A stretch of DNA of 64,000 bases from Cryptomeria japonica. Lineage: Eukaryota > Streptophyta > Pinopsida > Cupressales > Cupressaceae. The notes under the pieces were generated by a model, which worked only from the letters and a program-made list of their open reading frames with translations, had not been told where the DNA came from and made no database searches. Both the position numbers and the translations under genes were made by a program. Below, one piece after another: positions 25,101-37,100 of the stretch (within the stretch, counting starts at the first letter, position 1; the number at the start of each line of letters is the position of its first letter). The stretch spans positions 243,281,218 to 243,345,217 of the forward strand of contig NC_081406.1 of the NCBI RefSeq assembly GCF_030272615.1. Reading direction: 5' to 3'.

Positions 25101-28100
25101 TTTTTTAATTGAACAAACCTTATACTTGACCAAAATATATGAGAATCAGTTCAGCTAAGTCGCCAAGTTGCAAGGAAAATGGTCACCTATGAAAGCTACC
25201 GTATGCATTGATTAAGGCTTAAATTAGGTCCTTCAAGTATTATTAATGAATAAAAATGTTAAGGTTTAACAGATGGTTGTGATCAACCCTATTAGGTTTT
25301 CCTTGTTTTTCAAACTTACATCTGGCTCCCCTTCCCCACCAATTGTGATCATTTCTTGTCAACTTCCTTTACTGCAATCCTATTGTCTCCATGTCATGGC
25401 TTTAACCTACTCACGCATCCCACTGTCCCTACTGCAATCATTGCTCTCATCTTTTTAATTGATGTCTAGCTTCTGTCTTGTGAATGCAATCAATAGACGA
25501 CATATTTGGAAAGATTTCTATCTTTCTAAGCTCCCATGGCTGTTTTTGTGACATTTACCTCTATGTTGTTGATGGCTCAATGACAAAAAGAGGTTTTGGT
25601 GACAATGGCCCTATTCTAGCAAGCTCATTGACAAAGAGGAAGACTCTATGTGACTAGGCCGGCCATTCTTACAGTTTAACAAGGGCAGTTGCCTGTGGTT
25701 TCCCCTGCTTCAATGCTTTGTCAGATCTCCCGCTATTTCTTATAGAGTTTCCCTGCAGATGTTTCTTCCTACCTTTCTCTGTATATTACCTGTAAAGGAG
25801 TTCTCAACTCCAATTTCTAGTCTTTGATGGTGGATAAAAACTCTCTTCATTTTGTCAAAAACTCAGCCTCTAATCATTCTAGCAAAAGTATTGCTCAAAT
25901 TGTGTTGTAAATTCTAAAAACTACCCCTAAATGACATGCCAAGGATTATTGTTAGAATATTTAATCTTTACTTGGAATCCCTACATGTAATTTGTCCTCT
26001 AGTACATGTGTGAGGACAAGTCATTTCTTTTATTTTCCTTTATTAAGGAATTTTAGATTTCCTCCTTAAGAGGATGTGGACACATGGCACACACATTTTA
26101 TGAATTGTGGCATTCATAGATTTGGGAGTTACAAAGTAACTCCCCTCCTCATCTCTATTTAAGAGATGTCTTCTTAATAACAATATTGTAAAGAGCTTCT
26201 TGCTCCCTCTCTCTCTCATTTTAGGCATCGTCTCATTCATAATAACACAAGGGTTTTTTTTTGGCTTTTCCCCTTTCAAAGTTCTTGTGCCTCCTCCTTC
26301 ACATTTGGGTGATTGCTCCAAGGTTTTTGCATTTCTCTTGGTAACATCTATTTCATCAATAAACTTACTTGGATTTTGTTTTTTTTTCCTTGCTCTTGTA
26401 TTTCCTTTCATGGTATCAGAGCAGGTCCTAATCCTTGTTTCAAGTTGAGATTGATGAAGGTTACCATTCTGTGGAGTTCACCCTCTTGGAGGCATTCTTG
26501 AAAGGAGAAGAAGTTCTTTCTCTAATATTTTCTACTGTGCAGGTTTTTTGCTTTAAATCTGTATTTTTTTAATTTTTTTTTTGCTAACGTGCTTTGGAAG
26601 GCATGCCACCAAAGTTATTTCTTTGGTTTAAGTTTTTTGTGACTAGTTTGGAAGGTTTACTGCCAAACTCAGCCTCCTTAATCTGTTTGGTCGGCTTGCC
26701 GCCAAACCCATTTTATCTAACTTGTTTTGGAAGGCTTGCCGCCAAAACTGAATTATTATTAAATTCCATCTCTAATTTGCTTGCAAGTTCTAACATCTCG
26801 TGTTTGCAGGATTTTTTTTTAAATAAGTTTCATATTGTTCTCTAGTTTTACGTATTGCAAATTTTTGTTCCAGAAGTTTAAAATTATATCGTCTTTTGTT
26901 TGTATTGTTATCTCTACAAATTTAACCTCTGTGTCTATATCTCTGTGTTGATAGCACCTCGCCTTTGCTCTGTTTGACTCATTCTTGAGTATACCATTTT
27001 CTTCTTAAACCTATTTGAACCTACTGAAGTATCTTCCCTTGCATGGTCACTGCATCAACACCTGCATGGGCACTGCCTTTTCTACATTAAACGTTTTTTT
27101 GTAAGTGTTCATCCTCTGTGTATTGTCTCTGGTTTATTCTGCCCATATTTAGAAACCGTCAGGACTGAGGCCCATATTCTCTTTGAACATAACGTTGTTT
27201 TCCTACTATAACGTTTCATTTCCTTACCTTCCACGCTATCCAAGTTCATTTAGTTTATACGAGTAAAAGTTTATAAAGTTCCAAATTAAAAGCTCTTACT
27301 TCTGTTCTTTTCTTACGTATATTTCTTATATAAAAGTTTCAAACTTTTAAAAAGTTTATAAAGTTTTTTTTTAATCAAAAAGTTTATAATATTTATAGTC
27401 TTTTAATTAAGTTTCTTTAATTTAAAAATATATTTCATATATTAATAAGTTTTAAAAAAAGTATGTAAATTATTTTATAATAGAACTTTTTAAATATATG
27501 TTTTCAAAGAATCATTTTATTTTTATTATTAATAAAGTTTAAAAAATATATATATAAATATCTATGGAGCGTAGGAGGAGGTTAGGGTTTGCAGGTGGCG
27601 GTGGATTTCGAACGCGAGAGATGGAGAATGGCTCACGGTGTCTTGACAACCATCGGCCTTGGTTTCCACCTCATGCTACCCAGTTCCAACGTTATGGTTC
27701 AGATCAAAGAAGGGGGGATAGGGGCAGTTTTGACGATGCCTGAATTTCCTTTGAGCTAGACAAGAATAAATGGGGCCATTCCAGGATCTTGAACTTCCCT
27801 AAGTGGAGTTAAAAGAAGACTGAGGAGCGGTTTTGGAAGAAAAAACTAGCAGCTACCAAGAAACCCATCACTGTGGAGGCACTGGCGACGACGGAGAAGA
27901 GAACCATTAGCATCTGTATTGATTCACCGACTTGGAAGGAATCGGTTCAAGTTTTGTGCACTAGAGCCTTCTTCATGAAGTGGGGAGGAGATTGGCCTGC
28001 TTTTCCAAAGATAAGGAAATGGGTTGATGAGGAATGGGGGAGCCATTTCGAGATCAAAACCCTAACTAACGGCTTTTTCCTAATCATTGCTGGGTCAGAA

Positions 28101-31100
28101 GTGGAAAAAACCAGAATCATGTATAATGGGCCTTTTATGATGAAGGGAGTAGGGTTCTACATTAAAGATTGGATCCCCAACTTTGATCCCCGACAAGCCT
28201 CCATTGAGGAAATCCCAATATGGATTAGGTTATAGAACTTACCGCATGAGTATTGGAAGGAAGAAGTTTTCAAGACAATCGGTGAGAAGCTAGGGAGATT
28301 CATCAAATCGGATGAAGCCATTGATAAACTGGACTCATGCATGTATGCTCGAATCTGCATAATGTGGAAATCCCATCCCTTGCTCCCCAAGGCCGTTGAA
28401 ATCCGCTCCCCTAAGGGCTTCTGGTGGCAAGAGTTAGAAGTTGAAGAGATCATGGTGAAATGTAAGTCCTGTAAAGAGTGGGGGCATGAGGAATTTGAAT
28501 GTATGGCAGGTCAGAAAGGCAAAGGCAGGGCTGACAGAGCACTAGAGGACCAGTTGGTGGCATCAACGAAATCTGCAAAGGACGTGCCGGATGTCACGCT
28601 CACACAATCGACTCCTGCCACCGATTCTGCTGTTTGTCCGGGCGCAGCAAGCCTGAAATACGATGCTAGAAAGGATCAGCTGGTAGTGTCCACGGAAGTC
28701 ACCAAAGATGCAATGGAGACTAAGTTGGCTGACCAATCTCCAGTCACTGTTTCTGCAGTAGGTTTAGATGCCGCATATCTGAAAGGCGTTGAAGGGGAGG
28801 CTACTTCGGCATGTGGATCGCTCCTAGCAGGATATGATGGGGGAGACCCACGTGGTTTCAACAAGTGGTGAAGCGCTTAGGGGCGGTCTCACTCCAACGA
28901 TTGGATCGATCTTGGTGTCAGACCCAGTTTTTAAACCCCAGGCTGGGGTAGGCGGTGTGGGATTTCCTTTTCCTCCCCCGAGGCCTCCTCCCCTTAGGAC
29001 TGGAAGGGAGGTACCTTTGGTTGGAATCATGGGGAGGCTACCAGCGACCCTAAATTCTGACACTCCTGTAGAGTTTGAAGAGTTAAAGGCGATCAGGCTC
29101 AAAGATATTCATGTCTCCATGGCCAAGGAGGACTATGAGAAATCCATGGAGATGGAATCTGGAGATGAAGATGACTTGAGTGATGATTCGTTGGGGATGT
29201 CTACGGAGTTAGGGGACACAGACACAAGGACCATCAAACAAACCAAATCAAAGCCCAATAAGGAGACTAAAGGGAGTATGAGGGGAAGGAAAAATAGACA
29301 GAAGTTGCTGGAGGAAGCAGGCAACATGAAGGGACGGACCAGACTTCTTAGATCCGAGAGAGACCTGTTCTCTCTTGGGCAGCAATGAAGTTCCTAAAGT
29401 GGAATGCTAGGGGCTGCAATGCTCCTGACAAGCGTCGCATGATCAAAAGAGGGTTTGATCAGGCGAAACCAGAGGTAATTTGCATTCTGGAAACAAAGTT
29501 AGGTAGTGAAGAGGCGGCTAGGATACTTGGTGTTAGACAGAGGTGGTCTGATTTTTTTGTTGGTCCGGAGGGGGCTTCAGGTGGCCTGGGAATCTTGTGG
29601 AACCCCCAATTAGTGAAAGTGGAAGCAGTCTCAAGCTCTAGATATTGGCAGATGGCAAAGGTAAGCTCACGGACTATTAATTTCTCAGGTTTCTTAATCA
29701 ATGTTTATGGCCCTATTAAAACAACAGATAAATGCTAGCTCTGGGAGGAAATTACAGATGGCAAAGGTAAGATTGAAAGAGGAGTTTTTGGTTGTGATCC
29801 CACAATTAGTTACTAGGGAGGACAATCAGATGCTTGAGGAGCCAGTTTCTCTGAAGGAACTGAAAGCAGCTATTTTTGGTCTTGGTGGGGAGAAAGCGTC
29901 GAGCCCGGACGGCTTTCAAGCTTTCTTTTACCAGTATTTTTGGGATTTGTTAGGCAGTGAGTTGTTGGTGGTGGTTGAAGAGTCCAGGACTAGGGGATTT
30001 ATCCTGAAAGAATTCAATAGTACTATGGTGGCGCTTATCCCAAAGAAAGATAAACCGGTGTGCTTTGAGGAATTCCAATCATTCTCGCTGTGCAATACTA
30101 TTTACAAAATCATTTCAAAAGTTGCTGCCAATAGACTCAAATTGATCCTGGAAAAACTTATATCCTGTGAACAGAGCGGCTTCGCCCCTGGGAGGAACAT
30201 TGTTGATGGGATTATTGTGGCTCATGAGGCGATACACACGGCCATGAAGAGCAGACAGAGAAGAATGATGCTGAAGCTCGACATCCGGAAAGCCTATGAC
30301 AGAGTTGACAAGTCTTTTCTATTGGCTGTGCTTGCTAAGTTTGGTTTCAGTAATGGTTGGATTAAGTGGATTTCTAGTATGATTATGCAGTTCAATGTTT
30401 CGATATTAGTCAATGGCAGCCCCCAAGGTTTTTTTCCTACCTCGCGGGGTATTCGCCAGGGGGATCCCATCTCCCCCTTTCTATTCATCTTGTTGGCGAA
30501 AGTATTAGGCCGATCGATAGCAAGAAAGCGTTCTCAGAGGATGTGGAAAGGCATTGAGATTGCTAGAGGGGTGGAACCGACTACACATTCTCAGTTTGTT
30601 GATGATACTTGCCTTTTCGGAGTGGCTTCCATGCAAGAAGCAACGGTGATGAAACAAGTTCTTGACAAATTTAACTGGGCCACTGGACAAGAGGTCAATT
30701 GGCAAAAGTCGGAGATATTCTTTTTTCATACTGAGGTAGGCACTCAAAGGGTCATTGCCAGACTCTTTGGCATTAGAATTGGACATCTCCCGAGGAAGTT
30801 TCTTGGTACGCCACTCTTTGCTGGAGCTGGTACGACAAAGATTTGGAAAGGGCTAATTGACAGTTGTAAAGCAAAAATGGAGGGTTGGAAAAGCAAATGG
30901 CTCATGTTGGCCGGTCGCATTTTACTGTTGAAATCAGTAATCTCGGCAATGCCAATTTTTTCCATGGCTTGCTTCAAACTTCCAAGTATGATCATCAAGA
31001 ACATTCAATAGAAAATGAGGAAACTCATGTGGAATAGTAACTAGGATCAGGACAAAATTCCTTTAATGGCTTGGGAAAGAGTTTGCAAACCGAAAGGGGG

Positions 31101-34100
31101 TGGTGGTGCGGGGCTCTGTGACTGAAAGTTAATCAATGAAGCTATGGGGGCGAAGTTGGTGTGGCAGATGTATAGTAAGCCGGAGCAAAGATGGGTACAA
31201 ATTCTTCGGGCCAAGTACCTGGACAATGAAGATAGGGAGAGAATACTCACGGTTGAAAATCCCACTAGAGGATCTACCCTTTGGAACTTTCTAATGAATT
31301 GTAGAAGCCTGGTTACCAATCACCTGACATGGCGAATAGGAGATGGCCATAAGGCTAGTTTTTGGCAGGATTCTTGGGATGGTCGCCCAGCCTTGGATGT
31401 CAGGGTTCCTTAGCGGATTGTTCAAAAGACCATCCAACATTGGGGAGACAAAGTGAGCGATTTTCTGGTCCCAGAATCATTCGATCTGCGACAGAGAATG
31501 ACTTGGAAGGATCCTAGCGATCTAGATTTGGGGGAGGATGATCAAAGGACGTTGAGGAATATCCTAGAAAAGTAGAGAGGTGACGGGTTCCAAGGAGCAA
31601 GATGAAATCATTTGGTGTGGTGCGAAGAGTGGAATTTATTTTGTCAAGCTGGGGTACACCTTGGAGGAAGATGTCAGGAACGTGGATTGGGAAGCAAAGA
31701 TATGTTGGAACAACGCTTGTCTGCCCAAAGCAGGTGCGTTCTCATGGCTGGCGGGTAACAGTTGTATTTTGACAGGGGATAGACTTAAAAGAATGGGGTT
31801 TGCGGGTCCCTTTCATTGTGTGCTATGTAAGGAGGAGGAGGAAGATGTGGACCATCTTCTTCTGGGATGCGAGTTTGCCTAGGAAGCATGGCGATTCAGG
31901 TTGCAGAGGCTGAGTTGGAAGGGTCTGTTGGTAGGGAACCTCAAAGACTGGCTGGAATCGTGGCCGGTTTTGAACATTTCATCAACCTTCGCTGCAATTT
32001 GGAAGGTCATGCCATCAACAGTAATGTGGGAAGTTTGGAAAGAACGGAATCGACGGCTCTTTGAGGATAAAAAGAACCCATGGAGCGATTTTTGATCAGA
32101 TTGGAGAGGGCGATTTCGGAATTAGTCTCTAATGCTGCGTCCTAGGTAAATCTGGCGAAGACCCCATTCACTCAATTTGATGCTGGTATCCTAGTGGGCT
32201 GGCCTTTGATCAAGTTCAGGCCTGCTAATGGGCTTTTGAGGGCTTATCCTCCTAGGGTTGTTGAAAAAAGTCATGTGTGGATGGCGCCAGACAGGGGATG
32301 GATCAAAATCAACTTTGATGGGGCATCCATGCGGAATCTCAGGACCTCCGGTGCCAGGGTCATTGCTCAAGATGAGAAAGGTAGTATTTTAGCATTTAGA
32401 GCAAAGAGATTGGTGGATGGCACTAACAATGAAGCTGAGTATCAGGCGGCAATCGAAGCAATTCTTATGGCGAAAAATTGGAGGTGAAAAAACTACACCT
32501 TGAAGGGGACTCCCAAATAGTGGTGAATGGCATAGCTAGGGGTAGGATGGATGCTTGGCACCTGGATAAACATATCAGAAGAATACATGACCTTCTAATT
32601 GGGTTCAAGGACTTTAAAGTATCACAAGTTCTAAGGGAAGTGAATGCAGAAGCTAATGTGCTCTCGAACGTAGGTGCAAATGGTTCCTTGGCTGAACATT
32701 TTAATATTTTTGAAGACTTAAGGGATTTGGATCCCTTAGAATTTGTATGAAGAAGCACTGAGTATGAAAGGTGAACCCAAGAAGTTGTGAAAAACTATGT
32801 GTGAACCCATTTTAGATATGAATGTTGAGGGGTGAGGAAGGCTTATGTGGATTGAGTACACTACAATGGCAGCAAGTTGAGAATGGCGGCATAGGTGCAA
32901 TTATGACAGTGACTGGTACTTTGGTTTTGCTGGCGATGTGCGTTGTGAGGTGGTGCATGAGGAGTAATAAATGTAAGGGGTGGCAGCGTTTTGTGACATT
33001 ATGGTCGGTTTTTGGCATCTCGAAGAGGGATTGCAATTTCCTTTGCAAGCGTTGTTTCTAGGCTGTGTGGCAGGGGAACGATGGAAGCGAATTTCTCGTT
33101 GTTCACTCCGAGCCAAATGTCTGCCTTTTGAGGCCCTATTTCAAGCCATCGTCTGAAGAATGTATTTAGGGTGGACGAGGAAGAATTTTGAAAGGCTGTT
33201 CATTTGATGTTTGGAGATGAATTCCTGAATAGTGACTATCGCCCATGAACTAATTTGGCCGTATCGTCCTTGTTTGTGGCACTGGCGCTGATGGTGGGAA
33301 GTTCAAGGGAGGAGGTGACGTGGGTGGGGTCTCTCGTTCTGAGACCAAAATGGTCGATTGGCCTGATGGAGTTGGTGGAACGTGCAGAGATTGGTGTGGG
33401 TTTGCGAATGGTGCAAGGGTCGTGGAGGCGCTTAGGCGGGCAGAATGATGCAGTGCAGCCTCTAGTGGTGTGGTCGGCCTCTCGCTCGGTTGAAGATCAG
33501 TTGGAAGATGCAAGGAAAGGGTGGCGGGATCTACTGGACTTTGTGCGGAAGATGGGTCCGACGGAGCGGGCGAAACTGTGCAGCAAGCAGACCCCAATGA
33601 AGTCGCAGGCTCCGATTGGTGAGGATGGGCGGCCGATGGTGCAACATCAAATCCCATGGAAGATTGCGAAGATCGTGGATCGCAGCGAGTTGCGAGGAGG
33701 TCAGTCGGGAACAATGACCAGTGTTGGGATGGTGCAGTCTAATGTAGGACCCAGTCATGCCACTCCCAATTCTCCAAGGAGGAGGCCCTTGGCTGGCTCC
33801 GGTAGGATGGTTTCGTGAGGAATTTTCTGTTAGTAGGCCGTTGGTTTTTTTGGTGGTTTTTCACTGATGTAAGGAATGTAACCTTAGTGGTTGGCATAGC
33901 TGGTGTTGTTTTTCTGTCTCAGGTTTCATTTGAGTTTTGTAGGGGCGAGACCTCATATAGTCTTATGATAGTGGAAAAGCTGCAGAGTACCTAAAAGCAT
34001 GTAATTTTCTCCTTTCAATCAATACAAATTTTAAACCTGTTATCGATCAAAATATATATATATAATTTGTTTACTAAAAGTTAAGTTTGTTAAATTTAAA

Positions 34101-37100
34101 TTTTTTTTTCAAACTTTGAAAGTAACATTTCTTCTTAAATTTTTTTTTTTTAAATTTGTTATTTTTAATTATTATTGAAATTCGGTTTATTATTTCAATC
34201 AAGGAGGTTAGTTTTCATTTTTTAATCAAAGGGGTAATTTTTCATAATTTGTCTTTTATTTTGTTATCATGTCTACTTTAATTCCAGAAATTAAATTAAA
34301 TAGTTCTAATTATCATTCATGGAAAACACATATTTCCTTTATTTTTCGTTTCAAGCACCTTTTGGATGTTGCTACTGATAAAAGTTCAGAACCTGCTACA
34401 ACTGCTCCTCAAGCCAACCAAGACAGGTGGAAGGCTCAAAATGAGGAAGCACTTGGTTTGATTGGAATTTCAATGGTTCCTGATTTGTATGTTCTGATTG
34501 GAAATTGTACAAAAGCATATGAGGCATGGGAAATTTTAAAAACAACTTATGATAGTTCAAACAAATCCAGAAAAATTCAGCTTCAAGATCAACTCGAAGA
34601 TCTCAAGTATACGGATTTTAAAACCATGGATGAATTCTTGTTAAAGTTTGATTCTATTAATGGTCAATTAATTGGTTTAGGAGTTACACTAGCTGATATA
34701 CGTTTAATTCATCTTATTCTTAAAAAATGTCTTCCTTGTCAATTTCAGCAATTTATTACTAATATTCATGCTCAGCTTGCTATTCTTAGTTTAGCTAGTC
34801 AATTAACTTATGATATTTTTCGTAATTTATTATGTCAAGAGGAAGCTAAATTAATTCAGTTTGGTACTCTTAAAAGTAGTGAACATGCTTTTATGTCTAA
34901 AAATCAAAATTATAATAACCATTTTATATCCAATAATAATAATCATAATAAATATTATTCTAATAATAAATTTCATTCTAAATCCTATAATAACAATTCT
35001 AATAATAATCCAAAGAATAATTATTCTAAGAGGCCCCATTGTACATATTGTGGTAAGGATGGTCATGTGACTAATACTTGTTTTAAGAAGCAAAACGGTA
35101 AAAAGCCCATGAACCAAAATAATTAAAATAATCAACAACATAAACATTGTTATAAGAAAGGTAATAATAATGGTAATTCATCTCGTCATGCATTTACATG
35201 TACTTATAATGTTTCTCAACCACTTGAGTGGATTATTGATTCTGGTGCATCTCATCATGTTACTTCTTATAAAGAATGTTTTGAATCTTTGCATCCTCAT
35301 ACTTCCAATATTCCTATCCAATCAACTAATAATCATAGTTGCAAAGTTGAAGCTATTGGTGATGTGAATGTCCCTAATGGGAAATTACATGATGTTCTTT
35401 ATGATCTTGAATTAAAATCAAATTTGCTTTCAGTTCCTAAACTTTGTCAAGATTATAAGATTAACTTTTATAGGGGCATGTGTTATATCATTAATCCAGA
35501 AACTAATCATGTTATTGCTATTGCTAAAATGGATACTGATAACTTATTTAAGTTCTATGAATTTGCTCCTACAAAGTATTCCTTGCTTACTACTGTTGAT
35601 TTTACTATATGGCATGAAAGACTTGGCCATCTCAATTCTGATTATATTTCATTGATGCAAAAAGAAAATATGGTTGATGGATTGCCTACTATTGTTCCTT
35701 CTCAAATTGTTTGCAATGGTTGCATGAGTGGTAAGATGCATAGGGAACCCTTTCCTCATGGTCAATCTTGGAGGGCATATACTATATTGCATCTAGTTCA
35801 TAGTGATCTCTTGGGTCCCATGGAGAATCCCTCCATCCAAGGTTCAAGGTATGCTCTTACCTTTGTTGATGATTTTTCAAGGAGAACATGGATATATTTC
35901 CTTCATAGTAAGGATCAAGTGCTTGATGTGTTTACTGAATTTCATATGTTTGAAGAAAGGCAATTTGGTTCTAAAATTGAGATTCTTCGTATTGTGGAAA
36001 TGGCAATATGTTTATTGCATGCAAAAAAATATGGATTACAAGTTTTGGGCTGAAACTATGGCTTGTGCAACTTATTTAATTAATAGAACACCTACCAAAG
36101 CCTTAAAGGATAAAGCTTCATTTAATTAATAGAACACCTACCAAAGCCTTAAAGGATAAAACTCCTGAAGAAGCTTGGTCTGGTAAAAAGCCCAATTCGC
36201 AGAATTTAAGAATTTTTGGTTCCACGGCTTATGCTCACAAACCTAAGGAGAAAAGACAAAAATTAGATGCTAAATCTTCTCCTTTTATTTTTGTTGGTTA
36301 TGATGAAAATACTAAAGGTTATAGAGTTTACAATCCTATTACTAACAAGGTAAAAGTTGCAAGAGATGTTTGTAATGCAGAAAAAGGCATTCATGATTAT
36401 TCTAAAGTGGAGGATGATGAACTTGCTCAAAGCAAAGTTGTGCTTGTGGAGGACCAACCTCCTTCTCTTAACCCTACTCCTAATGCATCTCTTTCTATTC
36501 CTTCTAGTGATAGTGATGATGATAATAATAACTCTACTCCTCATGACTCTTCTTCTAGTGATGAATCCATTACTTCTAAAAGAAGACCTAAATGGTTTAA
36601 ATCTTTAATTCAAGATAGTGATGAATACTTAGCTAGAATGGATAGACTTCAAGCTAGAAGAGTTAATTATTGTAATTATGCTTTAATGTCTACTATTATG
36701 AATTCTAATGATCCTAAAACATTTGATCAAGCTAAAAATCAACCTCATTGGCAAAAAGCTATGAAAGAAGAGTATGATACTTTGCTTGCCAATCAAACTT
36801 GGGATTTAGTTCCTTTACCTCAAGGTAAAAATCTTGTTTCTTGTAAGTGGTTATATAAAACTAAATTGAATGCAAATAATGAAGTTACTAAGTTTAAAGC
36901 TAGATTAATTGCTAGAGGTTTTTTTCAAATTGAAGGCTTAGATTATACAGAAGCTTTTGCTCCTGTTGCTAAAATGCTTACTTTTGCTTCCGTTGCTAAA
37001 ATGCCTACTATTAAACTTGTTCTTGCTTTAACTTCTAATATGAATTTGCCTATTCATCAAATGGATGTTAAAAGTGCTTTTCTAAATGGTGATTTAGATG

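Larger units (their letters stand above)
27558..34047 (+). mobile_element. L1-type LINE inserted in the Copia leader
   Basis: The order is ORF1 (DUF4283-type domain and zinc knuckle), truncated endonuclease, reverse transcriptase, zf-RVT region and RNase H. An AT run of about 16 bp (AAATATATATATATAA) borders both ends at about 27543 and 34050 and fits a target duplication, though the low complexity weakens it. The 5' end lies immediately before the ORF1 ATG at 27564. It is GC-richer than its surroundings and shares the plus strand with the Copia host. Nonsense codons and an internal deletion make it inactive. Confidence 0.88.

Noticed and set aside
33250..33818. Overlapping long ORFs on both strands (187 and 154 codons)
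   Set aside because: They lie in the GC-rich 3' UTR of the LINE, have no recognisable domain, and each is open mainly because of base composition.
34851..36544. Antisense isoleucine-rich ORFs
   Set aside because: They mirror the asparagine-rich and AT-rich part of Copia gag and pol.
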